From: Mesostigma viride
Lineage: Eukaryota > Streptophyta > Mesostigmatophyceae > Mesostigmatales > Mesostigmataceae
Direction: 5' to 3'
NCBI GenBank assembly: GCA_009746045.1
Contig: RPFO01000715.1
Span: forward strand, 223,449 to 287,448
DNA: 64,000 nt
Below the pieces are notes generated by a model, which saw nothing but the letters and a program-made list of their open reading frames with translations, had not been told where the DNA came from and did no database searches. This document shows positions 36,011 to 46,300 of the stretch, piece by piece (the stretch's first letter is position 1; each line of letters begins with the position of its first letter). The position numbers and the translations under genes are program-made.

Positions 36011-36892
36011 TTTAGAACGCGTATAGCACCTAAGGAAAATTTGTTTTCATGGTCATGTATATACTTTCCTGAAAGCCCATAAATCAAAGGATTTTTTGAG
36101 CTACTCAGACCTACAAACTGCTTATTCATTAGAGAGATACACTGGTTTGAATACAGGGGGGTCTGACCATGACCGCGATTTCTTGACCCTAGGTCACAAG
36201 TCATGCGCTTATTCACAAATGGTTCATGAAAAAAATCTGGCTTCTTGCACGAGCTATGGGCAACATATGCAGGCTCTGTGAAACAAAACTTAGGCCCATT
36301 GGGCCACTGGAGCTATTTTTCATTAGCATCACAATTACAACGCAGTACAACGCAGTGGGAAACATGAGAGCCCTTGACAACATTACGCAACGACCCGAGC
36401 CCCATAAACGGGGCCATAGTGAGCTTGGAGGGTCAAAACGTTGAACATAGGCGTTGTATAAGTTATACAGCATCAAACATGCATCAAACATCATGACTGG
36501 ATGACCTAATATGACTGAATCAGGCAGCCATAGCCAAAGCATCATCCACTCTCACAACGTGTTGAGCACATGCCTCGTGGGAATGGAGGTGCTGGGTTTT
36601 CATTCCATAACGCGTGCAATACTGAAAGAAAGAGGCACGTGTAATGCAAGGCTTGGATAGGTTGAGTGATCCATGAGCTTACATGCAGGCAAAGATGACG
36701 CTGGAATGCATGCTAGCAAATGGTGGCAAGATGCTAACAACACATGATTATACACCATGATTATGGGCACCCAGCTGATCTTCTTGCACAATCAACGCAG
36801 TATAAACCATCAACATCCAATCCTCACGATATATGCACGGCTTGACGACGTATACAGCACCTAAATACTGCACAACTGCAACCTGCTATCAA

Positions 36893-36945
36893 AGAGACAA
36901 CCAGCGCAGGCCAGAAATCGGGAGAATCCGGACCATGGTAGCTCG
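36893..36945 (-). repeat. Dispersed repeat end: AGACAACCAGCGCAGGCCAG
   Basis: Reverse complement of 39395-39455 (CCCGATTTCTGGCCTGCGCT, GGTTGTCTCCTTGAT). Shorter forms occur at 53393-53425, at 56897-56920 and within the LINE tail at 21058-21075. Confidence 0.75.
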
Positions 36946-37177
36946 AGCCTGCCGTTATCTTTTCCGCGTTTTCGAGTCGTTCAGGATGATGAAGATGAAT
37001 GGTGATGGAAATGTGTATCCTTGTGCATTGAAATTATGGCTGGCTTACGTGTGGAGCGACTAGATGACCTAGACGGTGGGGCCGGAAACAGCATGCTTGA
37101 TCAGGGCGTGTGTTTCTAGCCTAACTGGCCGGGAGTGTCTAGTGGTGAGCACCATTGCTGCGATCGCTCTCCCACCA

Positions 37178-37335
37178 TTTACGAGGAAATACCCGCAAAT
37201 GGAAAACCACTGAAAAGGTCTAGCTAGTCAGTCATCACGTTAGCCATGCCATGATTCCAAACGTCCAAGAACTGCACACGGTGCAAAGGCAAAAAGCCGG
37301 AGGACAGCACTTTCAAATGTGCGGCGGGAACCAAA
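37178..37335 (+). repeat. Composite repeat joining two sequences separated at 23.5 and 26.2 kb
   Basis: 37178-37251 matches 23459-23535 (ACGAGGAAATACCCGCAAAT, AGGTCTAGCTAGTCAGTCAT). 37249-37335 matches 26237-26345. Here they are directly adjacent; in the other locus 2.7 kb lies between them. Confidence 0.85.
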
Positions 37336-37445
37336 AGCCCGCGGATGCCAGAAAACATCGTGTTGCGGCAGCGACGCGACGATGTGGACAACGAATCCAG
37401 TGCCAAGCTCGGAACGGCCGCAAAGGAGATCTGGCATCACAGGGT

Positions 37446-38642
37446 TCAGATGTGCGGAGATACTATGCGATCCAGCCGGTCCACGACCTGTTTGTAGAGC
37501 TTGTGCCAAGGGGCAGCACCGAACAGATGTGGGTGACGTTGCAAAAAACATCGGACTTGACGGAGCATAATGGCTCGGTCATAGTCTTTGACCAATAAAC
37601 GCTGCAAGAGTTCAACAAGAGTCGTGATGAAATCAACACGATAAGAACAAAGACGGGAAAAACGATGTAACTGAGAAAGAACAACACCATATTTTGCTGT
37701 GTGGGAAAGGAGACTGTGAATATCGGGGTAACGAATAAAAGGAATTTGCTGGTATTTAGGATCCTTGCGCTTATCATAGATAGCCGTACGCCAGCCCTTC
37801 TTGTTATGGGTAATGTTAAGATCGAGGTAATTGCAATGAGTATCCTCCGACGTGAGCTTTAATGTGAGGGACGCTTGCGGGTAGATGCCAGGCAGACCAG
37901 CGGTGATATACAGATGGGTTGCGAAATCAGGGTTGTCGAAAGCGATGACATCATCAATGTATCGACATGTATGGATAAAACGCCTGATGAGAACATCATC
38001 GTTTGAGGCAATGAGATTCTCCATGAATGCAAGCTCATAAGTGTATAGATAGAGGTTTGCAAGGAGCCCGGCACAGTTAGTGCCCATAGGGATGCCGATA
38101 GCTTGTTGGTATACATTGCCCGCAAAACAGATGAAGGTGTTATCAACAAGATAAGAGATCCAATGGACAAGGTCAGCCTTCGTGATAATATAATTATAAC
38201 CATCCCGCACGATAGCACCTGCCGCGATCCCTGAGAGCCACGTTGCCGTGGGCTTGGTCTGAGAAACACGCACGTGCAGGTGGTTGCGCCCGTGAGGCCT
38301 ACGTGCATACAGACGAGTAAGGAGGCTATCTAAACGAGCTTTCAAATCGTGCAAATCTAGTGTGGTATATAGAGTGGTGAAATCATAGGTGGCTATGGGC
38401 ATAGGTATACGTTTCTCTGCTATGGCTGACATGCAAGCAACGTCGAGTAGGATGGCGGTCTTAGAGAGGCTGGGCAGAGGTCGGTAGAAATAAGTGGAAA
38501 ACTGGCAGAAACTAGGTAGAAACACGATATACTTACGCCTGCAAGCACTATTGAGCCGGTGGCAGAGGCCATTTCCAGGAAAATACAGCATACCGTAGCA
38601 ATAGCCACGGTCACGCCTTACGCTATTTGCAGGCACCATCAT
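37446..38642 (-). CDS. Reverse transcriptase of a Penelope-like element (or relative)
   Basis: A 398-codon open frame. RT motif A is YDFTTLYTTL (Asp87), motif B is GIPMGTNCAGLLANLYLY (from ~183), and the catalytic YIDD is at 228-231, followed by a YLDLNI strand and an AKYGVVLSQLHRFSRLCS block. All catalytic aspartates are present. The DFTTLYT ... GIPMGTNCA ... YIDD wording fits single-ORF RTs related to Penelope-like elements, not LINE, LTR or group II enzymes. No GIY-YIG endonuclease is visible downstream and the start is uncertain, so the frame may be the RT core of a truncated element. A decayed copy lies 3 kb away (34570-35025). Palindromic inverted repeats at 35957 and 39201 bracket the region. 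Confidence 0.7.
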   Translation of the reverse strand: MMVPANSVRRDRGYCYGMLYFPGNGLCHRLNSACRRKYIVFLPSFCQFSTYFYRPLPSLSKTAILLDVACMSAIAEKRIPMPIATYDFTTLYTTLDLHDLKARLDSLLTRLYARRPHGRNHLHVRVSQTKPTATWLSGIAAGAIVRDGYNYIITKADLVHWISYLVDNTFICFAGNVYQQAIGIPMGTNCAGLLANLYLYTYELAFMENLIASNDDVLIRRFIHTCRYIDDVIAFDNPDFATHLYITAGLPGIYPQASLTLKLTSEDTHCNYLDLNITHNKKGWRTAIYDKRKDPKYQQIPFIRYPDIHSLLSHTAKYGVVLSQLHRFSRLCSYRVDFITTLVELLQRLLVKDYDRAIMLRQVRCFLQRHPHLFGAAPWHKLYKQVVDRLDRIVSPHI

Positions 38643-38673
38643 GCCCGGAGCTACCCAATAAAAGTCTGCACAA

Positions 38674-38690
38674 ATCTCGGTTTAGCCGAG
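38674..38690. other. Small hairpin upstream of the RT frame
   Basis: TCTCGGTTTAGCCGAGA: six-base perfect arms around a TTTAG loop, about 35 bp upstream of the RT start codon (minus strand). I looked for a hammerhead core, typical of Penelope-like terminal repeats, and did not find one here. Confidence 0.4.
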
Positions 38691-39167
38691 AGTCCGGGCG
38701 TTCGGAATGAATAAACATGTGTTAAGAAGTCGAAACACCATGGAAATACCAAGCATGGTGCCGCAGCAGACCCGAGTCTTGACGTAATAATATGTATGCC
38801 GGTTTCCAGGGTTTCCGCATGAAAGTTGGGTGAGAAACTGGAAAAAACTACGTTTTCTTTGCCCCAGTACCTCAACAAACTCGTAGAAACCTAATTATCA
38901 ACCTTTGAACGCATCATCATGGTCGTGCTACCCAACAGCCACTGAAATTCGCGCGAAAACTGGCGAGATCTACCTGCCGCCATCGCCGTCGTCTTCACCT
39001 TCGTCCCGCGAAAATGCCTGATTTCAGTGGTACATATTTGTTTGCAGCTGTCACAAAAAAAATACCAAAAATACCAGGATTTTTTCTTGAATTCTATGAG
39101 ATGTTTCTGACCTGTCTTGAAAGTTTCAGACCAAAAATCGCATGTTTAATAGGTTTGCCACGTGTCA

Positions 39168-39239
39168 GATTACAACGCGATACATCGCGTTCTAACCCTA
39201 CAACGCGATGTATCGCGTTGTAAAAAAACACGGGTTAAG
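39168..39239 (-). repeat. Double palindrome and inverted repeat, right copy
   Basis: Two successive near-palindromes, ACAACGCGATACATCGCGTT and ACAACGCGATGTATCGCGTT, then GTAAAAAAACACGGGTTAAG. The second half is the reverse complement of 35957-36003. Another single palindrome (ACAACGCGATGTATTGCATT) is at 40252-40271. Confidence 0.85.
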
Positions 39240-39581
39240 ATCGCAGGGCTGGTTTTGGCAAAAAGATCTTAAAGTAGGCGCCAAAGCCTGCTTTAGAGTA
39301 GCGGTCAGTGGTTTGCGAGGAGGGGTTTGTGCCTACTTCATGTTTAAGATTGTCGACCCTGGATTCGATTTTTGGTTGAAGATCGCAGCCCTCGGTCGGT
39401 CGGACCCCATTCTCCCGATTTCTGGCCTGCGCTGGTTGTCTCCTTGATGATCAAGAGGGGGGTGTACAACATGAGATGCAAAGCCCGCATCGCGGCTGAC
39501 TGGAAATTCCGTCCAACACCGTCGTACAGTACTACCAGTCAACCGCTTCTCTGCCTTTTCACCGTCGAATACGCAATTGAT

Positions 39582-39624
39582 CTTAGCTAGTTAATTAATC
39601 CCACGCCGCACATGGGCAGCAGAG
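39582..39624 (-). mobile_element. LINE-like 3' tail (third copy)
   Basis: CCCACGCCGCACATGGGCAG, CAGAG, preceded on the plus strand by a degenerate TTAGCTAGTTAATTAAT tail. The same 3'-end motif as at 20984 and 34352. No target duplication recognised. Confidence 0.6.
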
Positions 39625-39771
39625 CCTAATATCTGCGAATCGGTCTAGAAAGTAGAACCGCACGGAACACTTCTGCGACTTCAGTACTTTCCGTCATACT
39701 TGACATGTTGTCGTACAATACTACAATTTTATAAAATATATTTTCGATAGGGGCATGCATGCCTGTTATTT

Positions 39772-40174
39772 AGAGCCTTTCCACATATGGTGACGAATAC
39801 GCGCGAATTAGGAGGACTCGGATTGGTCCGGACCGCAGTTCCAGGCTCGAGGTCTAATTCGGCGCGGCGAATAATAATAATTAGCGGTGAATTGATCGGG
39901 ACCTCCTTTCCACAACCAGATCCGATCCGTACCGTCCTGGCGCTTTCCCCGCCGGTTTCAACAACTCGACCTACCTTTCTTGACCCTAATTCTGACTGGA
40001 ACTGGCCGGAACTGCTTTTTTCGAGTTCCGGGAGTTCCACCCCAGTTCCAGTCGAATTAGCGGTCGTATCCAATTAAATTTCTAATTGGACGGTCAAATG
40101 TGGAAACCTCTAGTTCCGGAACCGACTGAATCAGGACCCTAACTCCCCGGAACTGACGAATGTGGAAAGGGCCT
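39772..40174. mobile_element. Possible ~400-bp MITE
   Basis: The left end AGCCTTTCCACAT and the right end ATGTGGAAAGGGCCT are inverted, and both are followed inward by related sequence (TGACGAAT and ATTCGTCAG-like). The interior has no conserved ORF. No clear target duplication, so boundaries are approximate. Confidence 0.4.
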
Positions 40175-41412
40175 TAATCTCCAAGGTATACCTCTCGGCC
40201 CCTGCCCTCCAACAATTGGACAATTTGACAAAAACAATTTTACCGCGACTTACAACGCGATGTATTGCATTGGAAAAAAAAAGGTTAATTAATTAATAAC
40301 ACAGAGTCCAACGGTCCAATTGGGTTTAGCCACGGAGCATTAAACACTTGAATTTTGCTGTCAAGATGGCTACGGTTACAGGACTAGTCTACGGGGCGGG
40401 CCCTGATTGGCACAACGGCGCCCGTGGCGGGTGATGCGCACCTTCCCTATCGGGGGAGGCTCGTTGGCCGCCACCACCTGATGCCACGCTAGTTATTTCA
40501 TGCATGACTCTTATGCACATGCAGATGCGCTGACGCAACCGTGATGAGGTTACCAACTCTGTACACTTGGGGCGGTAGTCAGTACAGCCCACCAGCATGT
40601 CGATCCCATGCCTGCATGCCTGGCACAAAGTCGCCATTGAAATGATTGCTGCCTACATTGGCCGTGCGCCTCACGAGTGCTCAGGAAGCGGCGTAGCAGG
40701 CGATGCCACCTATCCAAACCTGCCAACATTCGCCCCGGTCAGCAAACCCCTATGCCTCTTCAACCGCGTGGCTGGGACGGGTGTCCTCGCGGAGGTGGTG
40801 GAGGGGGGGGCGGGCGTGACCCCATCAGATGCGGGTCCATGGACTGTGCCACGGGGCAATGGGAAATTAAAACCAACGAGTCAGGAAAATACCAGGTCAG
40901 CAACCCACGGGACGGCAAGGAGATGAACACAGCGAACCATGAGGTTGGTCCGAAATACCGCAAGCCATGCAACATCCCTGGAATCCAGATTTGTTGTACC
41001 TGTCCCTCACATCGCTACTGCAGAATGGAACAGGCAAAACCGGAAGTGTGAAAGGGCAGGCGGGGAAGTCTGGAAAATGGTAAAACATGCGGACAGAATT
41101 AAAAGGATAGATGGAGGGGAGGGAAGGAAGGAGTCCACCATGTGCTTTACTTGGAACCATTCTCACTACAAGCACTGCATGTTTAAGCACTAGTACGAAG
41201 CAATGTTGCATCCAAGGTCCAAGAAAATGCATCTCTGGGTATTTCCAGGTCCCAAAATAGCACGGCCCCGGTACAGCATATGCAATGTAACACAGAGAAC
41301 ACAGGAGCATACCTACGATGACCATCTTACCAGTTACCATGCATCTACCTCTGGATGAAGGACCGCCGTTATTATGGACGCCCACGGAGTAAGTACACGG
41401 TCACATCAACAG
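40175..41412. other. Intergenic region downstream of RBM22
   Basis: ORFs of 80-160 codons on both strands (for example 40597-40926 and 40897-41385) show no recognised domain. I see nothing I can support as a gene. Confidence 0.4.
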
Positions 41413-43232
41413 CTAACAGCCTTCGTTATAGCCTTCCTGCAATTTTGCCAGGTGGCAAGGCACGTCAACTCACGCCACATGTCGGGCATCGGCGCAGGTG
41501 CACTTACGGGATAGGAAGGGCCCCCTGGGGGGATGCCCGGTGTCCCCATCCCACCACCGTAGGCATTTGGTCCTGGAACGGTTTGCAAAGAAAAGGCAGT
41601 AGATAGGCAGCAGCATCCACCAGGCAGAGAGAAAGCGTGGTAAGCGCATTTGCATCGCGAGGCACACACCGCTCGTGCGTTGATGATTGATTAGTGATCA
41701 CATAGACTGCGTCACGTGGGTGCCAATCTAGGAACCCTTTGAACCTATACACAACCAGGAGGGAGGGCTCCCTCGACTTTCCATGATGATACCATCTACT
41801 CTCTATACTAATGCCTAACCTTGCTAAATTACTACACCAAGTGACCTACACTTATGGAAACTGCACTACACACCATCTCACAAATTCACACGTGTGTACT
41901 TTCATCGCGATTGAAACTACCACATTGGTTAGCTGCCGTTCCCGTTCCACATGAAACACTTAACTTGTCGACTCACCATGGCTACCAAACCCCATCTACA
42001 TAAAAGTAAACTACAGCAACTCCTCTGAACACATCTCTAGCAACTGCAGCAAGTCCTAGCATCCAACCACCTGCATCAACCATACTCCCTGCCTAACCTG
42101 ACCCACCCACCCTCCCTCCCACCCCAACCCTGGGACAGCCATTTTGCGCTAACCCACCACTTTAAAAATGCCCACCTACACGCGTCTACAAAATACGGAC
42201 ATCTCACTCGCAACATATTGCTAACTATTTCCTGGCGTCTCTGAACACTAAGCTTTGCCCACCATCTCGATCTCCAGCCCCTCCTCACATACCACCCCCA
42301 AACTGCTGCACTGCTGCCAACCCAACCCCCACCCATTGGTGCCGATCCTCCCCTTTACCTATACACACACTCAACCCGATCGAACTAAGTTTACACTCTG
42401 GCTGCGCCCCTGCGGGGTAGACAGACCTCACACCAGAGCTACGGCTTCGCGAGGCAATGCCCTCAGGGGGGTGGATTGTGAAAATGTTGACAAGGAAACA
42501 CTACCCCCCGCCTGCCTCCCAAGAAAGGAAGGGCGCCAGCATACCTGCATACGCCATGTTCTGCTGGCCGCCACATGCGAACACGCCGGGTGTGCAGACG
42601 GGGGGTGGACGCAGCATTGCCGGCAGCCAGTATTATCGGCAGCCAGTACGAACGCGAGCAGTTTCCCCGCACGAGCAGTGGAGCCCGACCAGTGCCAGCA
42701 AACATCCAAACACACACATGCCAGCAAACATCCAAACACACACATGCCAGCAAACATCCAAACACACACATGCCAGCAAACATCCAAACACACACATGCC
42801 AGCAAACATCCAAACACACACATGCCAGCAAACATCCAAACACACACATGCCAGCAAACATCCAAACACACACATGCCAGCAAACATCCAAACACACACG
42901 TGCCAGCAAACATCCAAACACACACATGCCAGCAAATATCGAAACATGGGACGGTGGAGAAACAAGGTTTGGTTAGTTGGCAAGTTGGTACATTCCGTAG
43001 AACATCTTTAGTCCAATCCCGATGACAGCGAGCTAGTTTATTTGTATATAGTTCATAAAGTGAGATGCCCGGGCCATCCACGCGGGCAGCACCAGGGAAG
43101 CAGGCTTATCCTGGACACGTCATCAGTTTACCTAAAAGCACTACCGAGAGATACAGTACATCGACCTGCTTGGTTGTATATACTGCTTCCAGCCGTCAGC
43201 GGTGTATACTACTTTTATTGGGAGCAGGAGCA

Positions 43233-43327
<95 letters not shown>

Positions 43328-46300
43328 AGGAGAAAACAGCCCCACACAAGAAGACCAACGCACCGGGGGCAGGTTGAAGAAGTTGGACGGAGGCGGCGCG
43401 TAGCCGCCATACTGAGGCTGCTGCGGCGGCGCCGGTTGCTGCTGCTGCTGCTGCTGCCGCTGCTGCATCTGCTGATGATATAGTTGAGGCGGGTACATGC
43501 CTGCAGGCGCGCCCCAGTTCGCAAAAAAACCATTCCGCCACGCCCGCCGCACCACAGGGAGCACATGGACAGGGAAAGCAAAGAAGGATTCGGTTTCGAG
43601 GACACAAGGGATAGCGGGACGACGGCGAGACTGACCGGCACGGATCCTGCCCCTTCCCGTTTGCACCTTGTTCCAAGCTGTATATAGGCAGACGGGCCAA
43701 CTTGACCCCACTTGCGAGGGAGACCCTTGCCCGCCGAGCCCACGGAGACGTTAGAGAGAGACGGAGACCGAGAGCAATCAAGGGCATTATGCATGATCCA
43801 TAGCGGTATGCGTGATTCCCGACCTGGACAAGCTGGCCTGTACACCCTGTGGATGCGCGAAATACCTGATCTCGTGCGGGGCCGCCTGTGGGCTACCACG
43901 CCTTGTCTGGTTTCCAGCGGCACCCCTCGTGCACGCTTGCCTCATGACGGTCAAGTCATGTTTCTCGCAACGCACCCGCGTCTTTTCTATTCAATCCGCT
44001 GAAACCAGCCAACGTAGCATTGCCCATATATATATTCAGTACAATGTGTCCAATATGTAGATATTTTAATGGCCCACCTTCATGGACATTTTAATGGCCC
44101 GGAGGTGGCATCTATACAGTACGTAACAATTAGAATTTTAATGGCCTGGAGGTGGTATATATACAGTACGTAACAATTAGATATTTTAATGGCCTGGAGG
44201 TAGTATATATACAGTACGTAACAATTTGATATTTTAATGGCCTGGAGGTGGTATACATCCAGTACGTTGGCTTTGGTTATGTTTCATTGGGTGCCTTCTT
44301 TCTGATGTGAGTAATGATAATTATAAAAACATATATACTGTACGTAACAATTAGGCTAACAAACCAGGATTCAGAAAGATGTACGTCAAGGTTACACCCT
44401 CCCCACACTCTCACTGCACAGCCTGGGAGGACGGGCGGCGGCACATAGTGACTTTCAAGCTTTGCAACAGGAACCATACGACCTAAAAGTTACAACTGCG
44501 AGCATTGCTGCCTCCTCAAAAACACCAATGCAGGCACCATCACGCCCACCAGCAAACTCACCAGCAGGTGGGGGTCCCCCCATGTAGGGCCCCGTGCCGG
44601 CCCCCGGCGCCCCCGGTGGTGGCGGCTGCGCTGGTTGCTGCTGATAATGCCCGCCGGAACCCGACCCGCTGGCCCCGTTTCCCCCCCTCGCCCCCTCGCC
44701 CCCCTCCCGCTGCAGCTGCGGCTGCTGCGGCTTCCCCCACAGCAGCTTAAGCCGCAGGCCCTTGATGACCAGCTTGTTGGCTTGTTTCTCCGCGGCGAGC
44801 TCTGCCTCCGTGCGCTTGCTGGCAAACGTCACCATGTCGCGATTGTTGGGTGGCAGGGGGGGATGGTTGGATCGTGTTTCCAGGTGAACACAGGAGTGGT
44901 TGCACAATCGGGGGAATGGGTGAGGGAGGAGGCAATGTTCACGGAAAGTGCAAGTGCCAGTGTCAGCAGTGGCAAATGCCAGGGGAGACTGGCATTGGCA
45001 AACGAGCCACGGACGGAGACAGGGGGACACGATGCAACCCCCCTAAAAACAATATTTGGGCATGCATACAAGATTTGAGCATTTTTTTTAAAAAAAAAAC
45101 TTGATTACAAAAAGCCACGCCAGGCTCCACTCTCAATAACAGGCAAAGCACTTCAGTTCCAACAATGCTGTCTTACTAAACGAGCAGGCATCATGCAATC
45201 CAGAAAACTGAAAAACGCCCAAGCCACGCCCTCTACGTCGGTGAATGGCAACGACGACCACGTCTATTTTTAGAGCCAACCGTACTAGACCACGTTTATT
45301 ATAGAGCCAATCACACTAGACCATCTCTGTCATGTGTGCCAACCGTCTGTTACTGATGCTAATCGGGCCCACTACTTGTTCTAACCAAGCCATGCCCTGT
45401 GCCTACCTGCCGCGTCTACCTCCCGCTCAACGTGCACAGCTGCCTTCCCGCACGCGGTCACATGCACAGGGCGTGCGCAGGGCGTGGGTCCCAAGGGGAA
45501 CCCACGAGCACACCTAAGAGATCGAAAAGGAGACCTAAGAGATCGAAAAGGAGACCATCGAATTGAAAACCATTGAACAGAAAACCAATGAACAGAAAAC
45601 CATGGACTAGGGGGAAAAAAAAAACTTGGAGTAAACTTTCATTTGTTTGGTTTGGACCACACGAGCGCAGGGTAAGTGAGCAGGCTATCTGAGCGATCGC
45701 ACGGGTGTGAGCACGCAAGACGGACGCCATACCGTGATGCTGAGGACGCAAACACAGTTTGGTGCTAACGCAGTGCCAAGAGAGGGTCGCGCGCGGTATT
45801 CACAGGACAGGAAGGAGACGCATGCCTACCGCTGCCACATCGGCGGTACGTACTACAATCACAATGTGCACCTAGCCACCTACTATCACGTACTAGTACA
45901 TTTAGACCACACATATAGTAGTATACTAATACGTAACTATAGTGCTAGTTACGTAATATATATTTGCGCGTACTAGTACATATAGACCACACATATAGTA
46001 GTATACTAATACGTAATTAAAGTACTAGTGACGTAATATATAATATCGCGTACTAGTACATATAGACCACACACATAGTAGCATAGTATTATGTAACAAT
46101 AGTACTAGTTGCAGCGCGCACACCCCACCACATCGACATCTACGACAGACAACCCGACACATCCAAATAGACCTGTAACTTAATGAATCCAAATGGACAC
46201 AACCAGCGCGCACGCACGAGTACGTGAGGAACGCGCAGGCGTGGGCGGGCACCATGCGGATGGCCGTGATCTCGCCGTACGCGTAGAAGACGTCCCTGCC

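Noticed and set aside
42428-43081. Cys/Trp/Val-rich 217-codon minus-strand ORF resembling a membrane protein
   Set aside because: Generated by the 26-bp intronic minisatellite.
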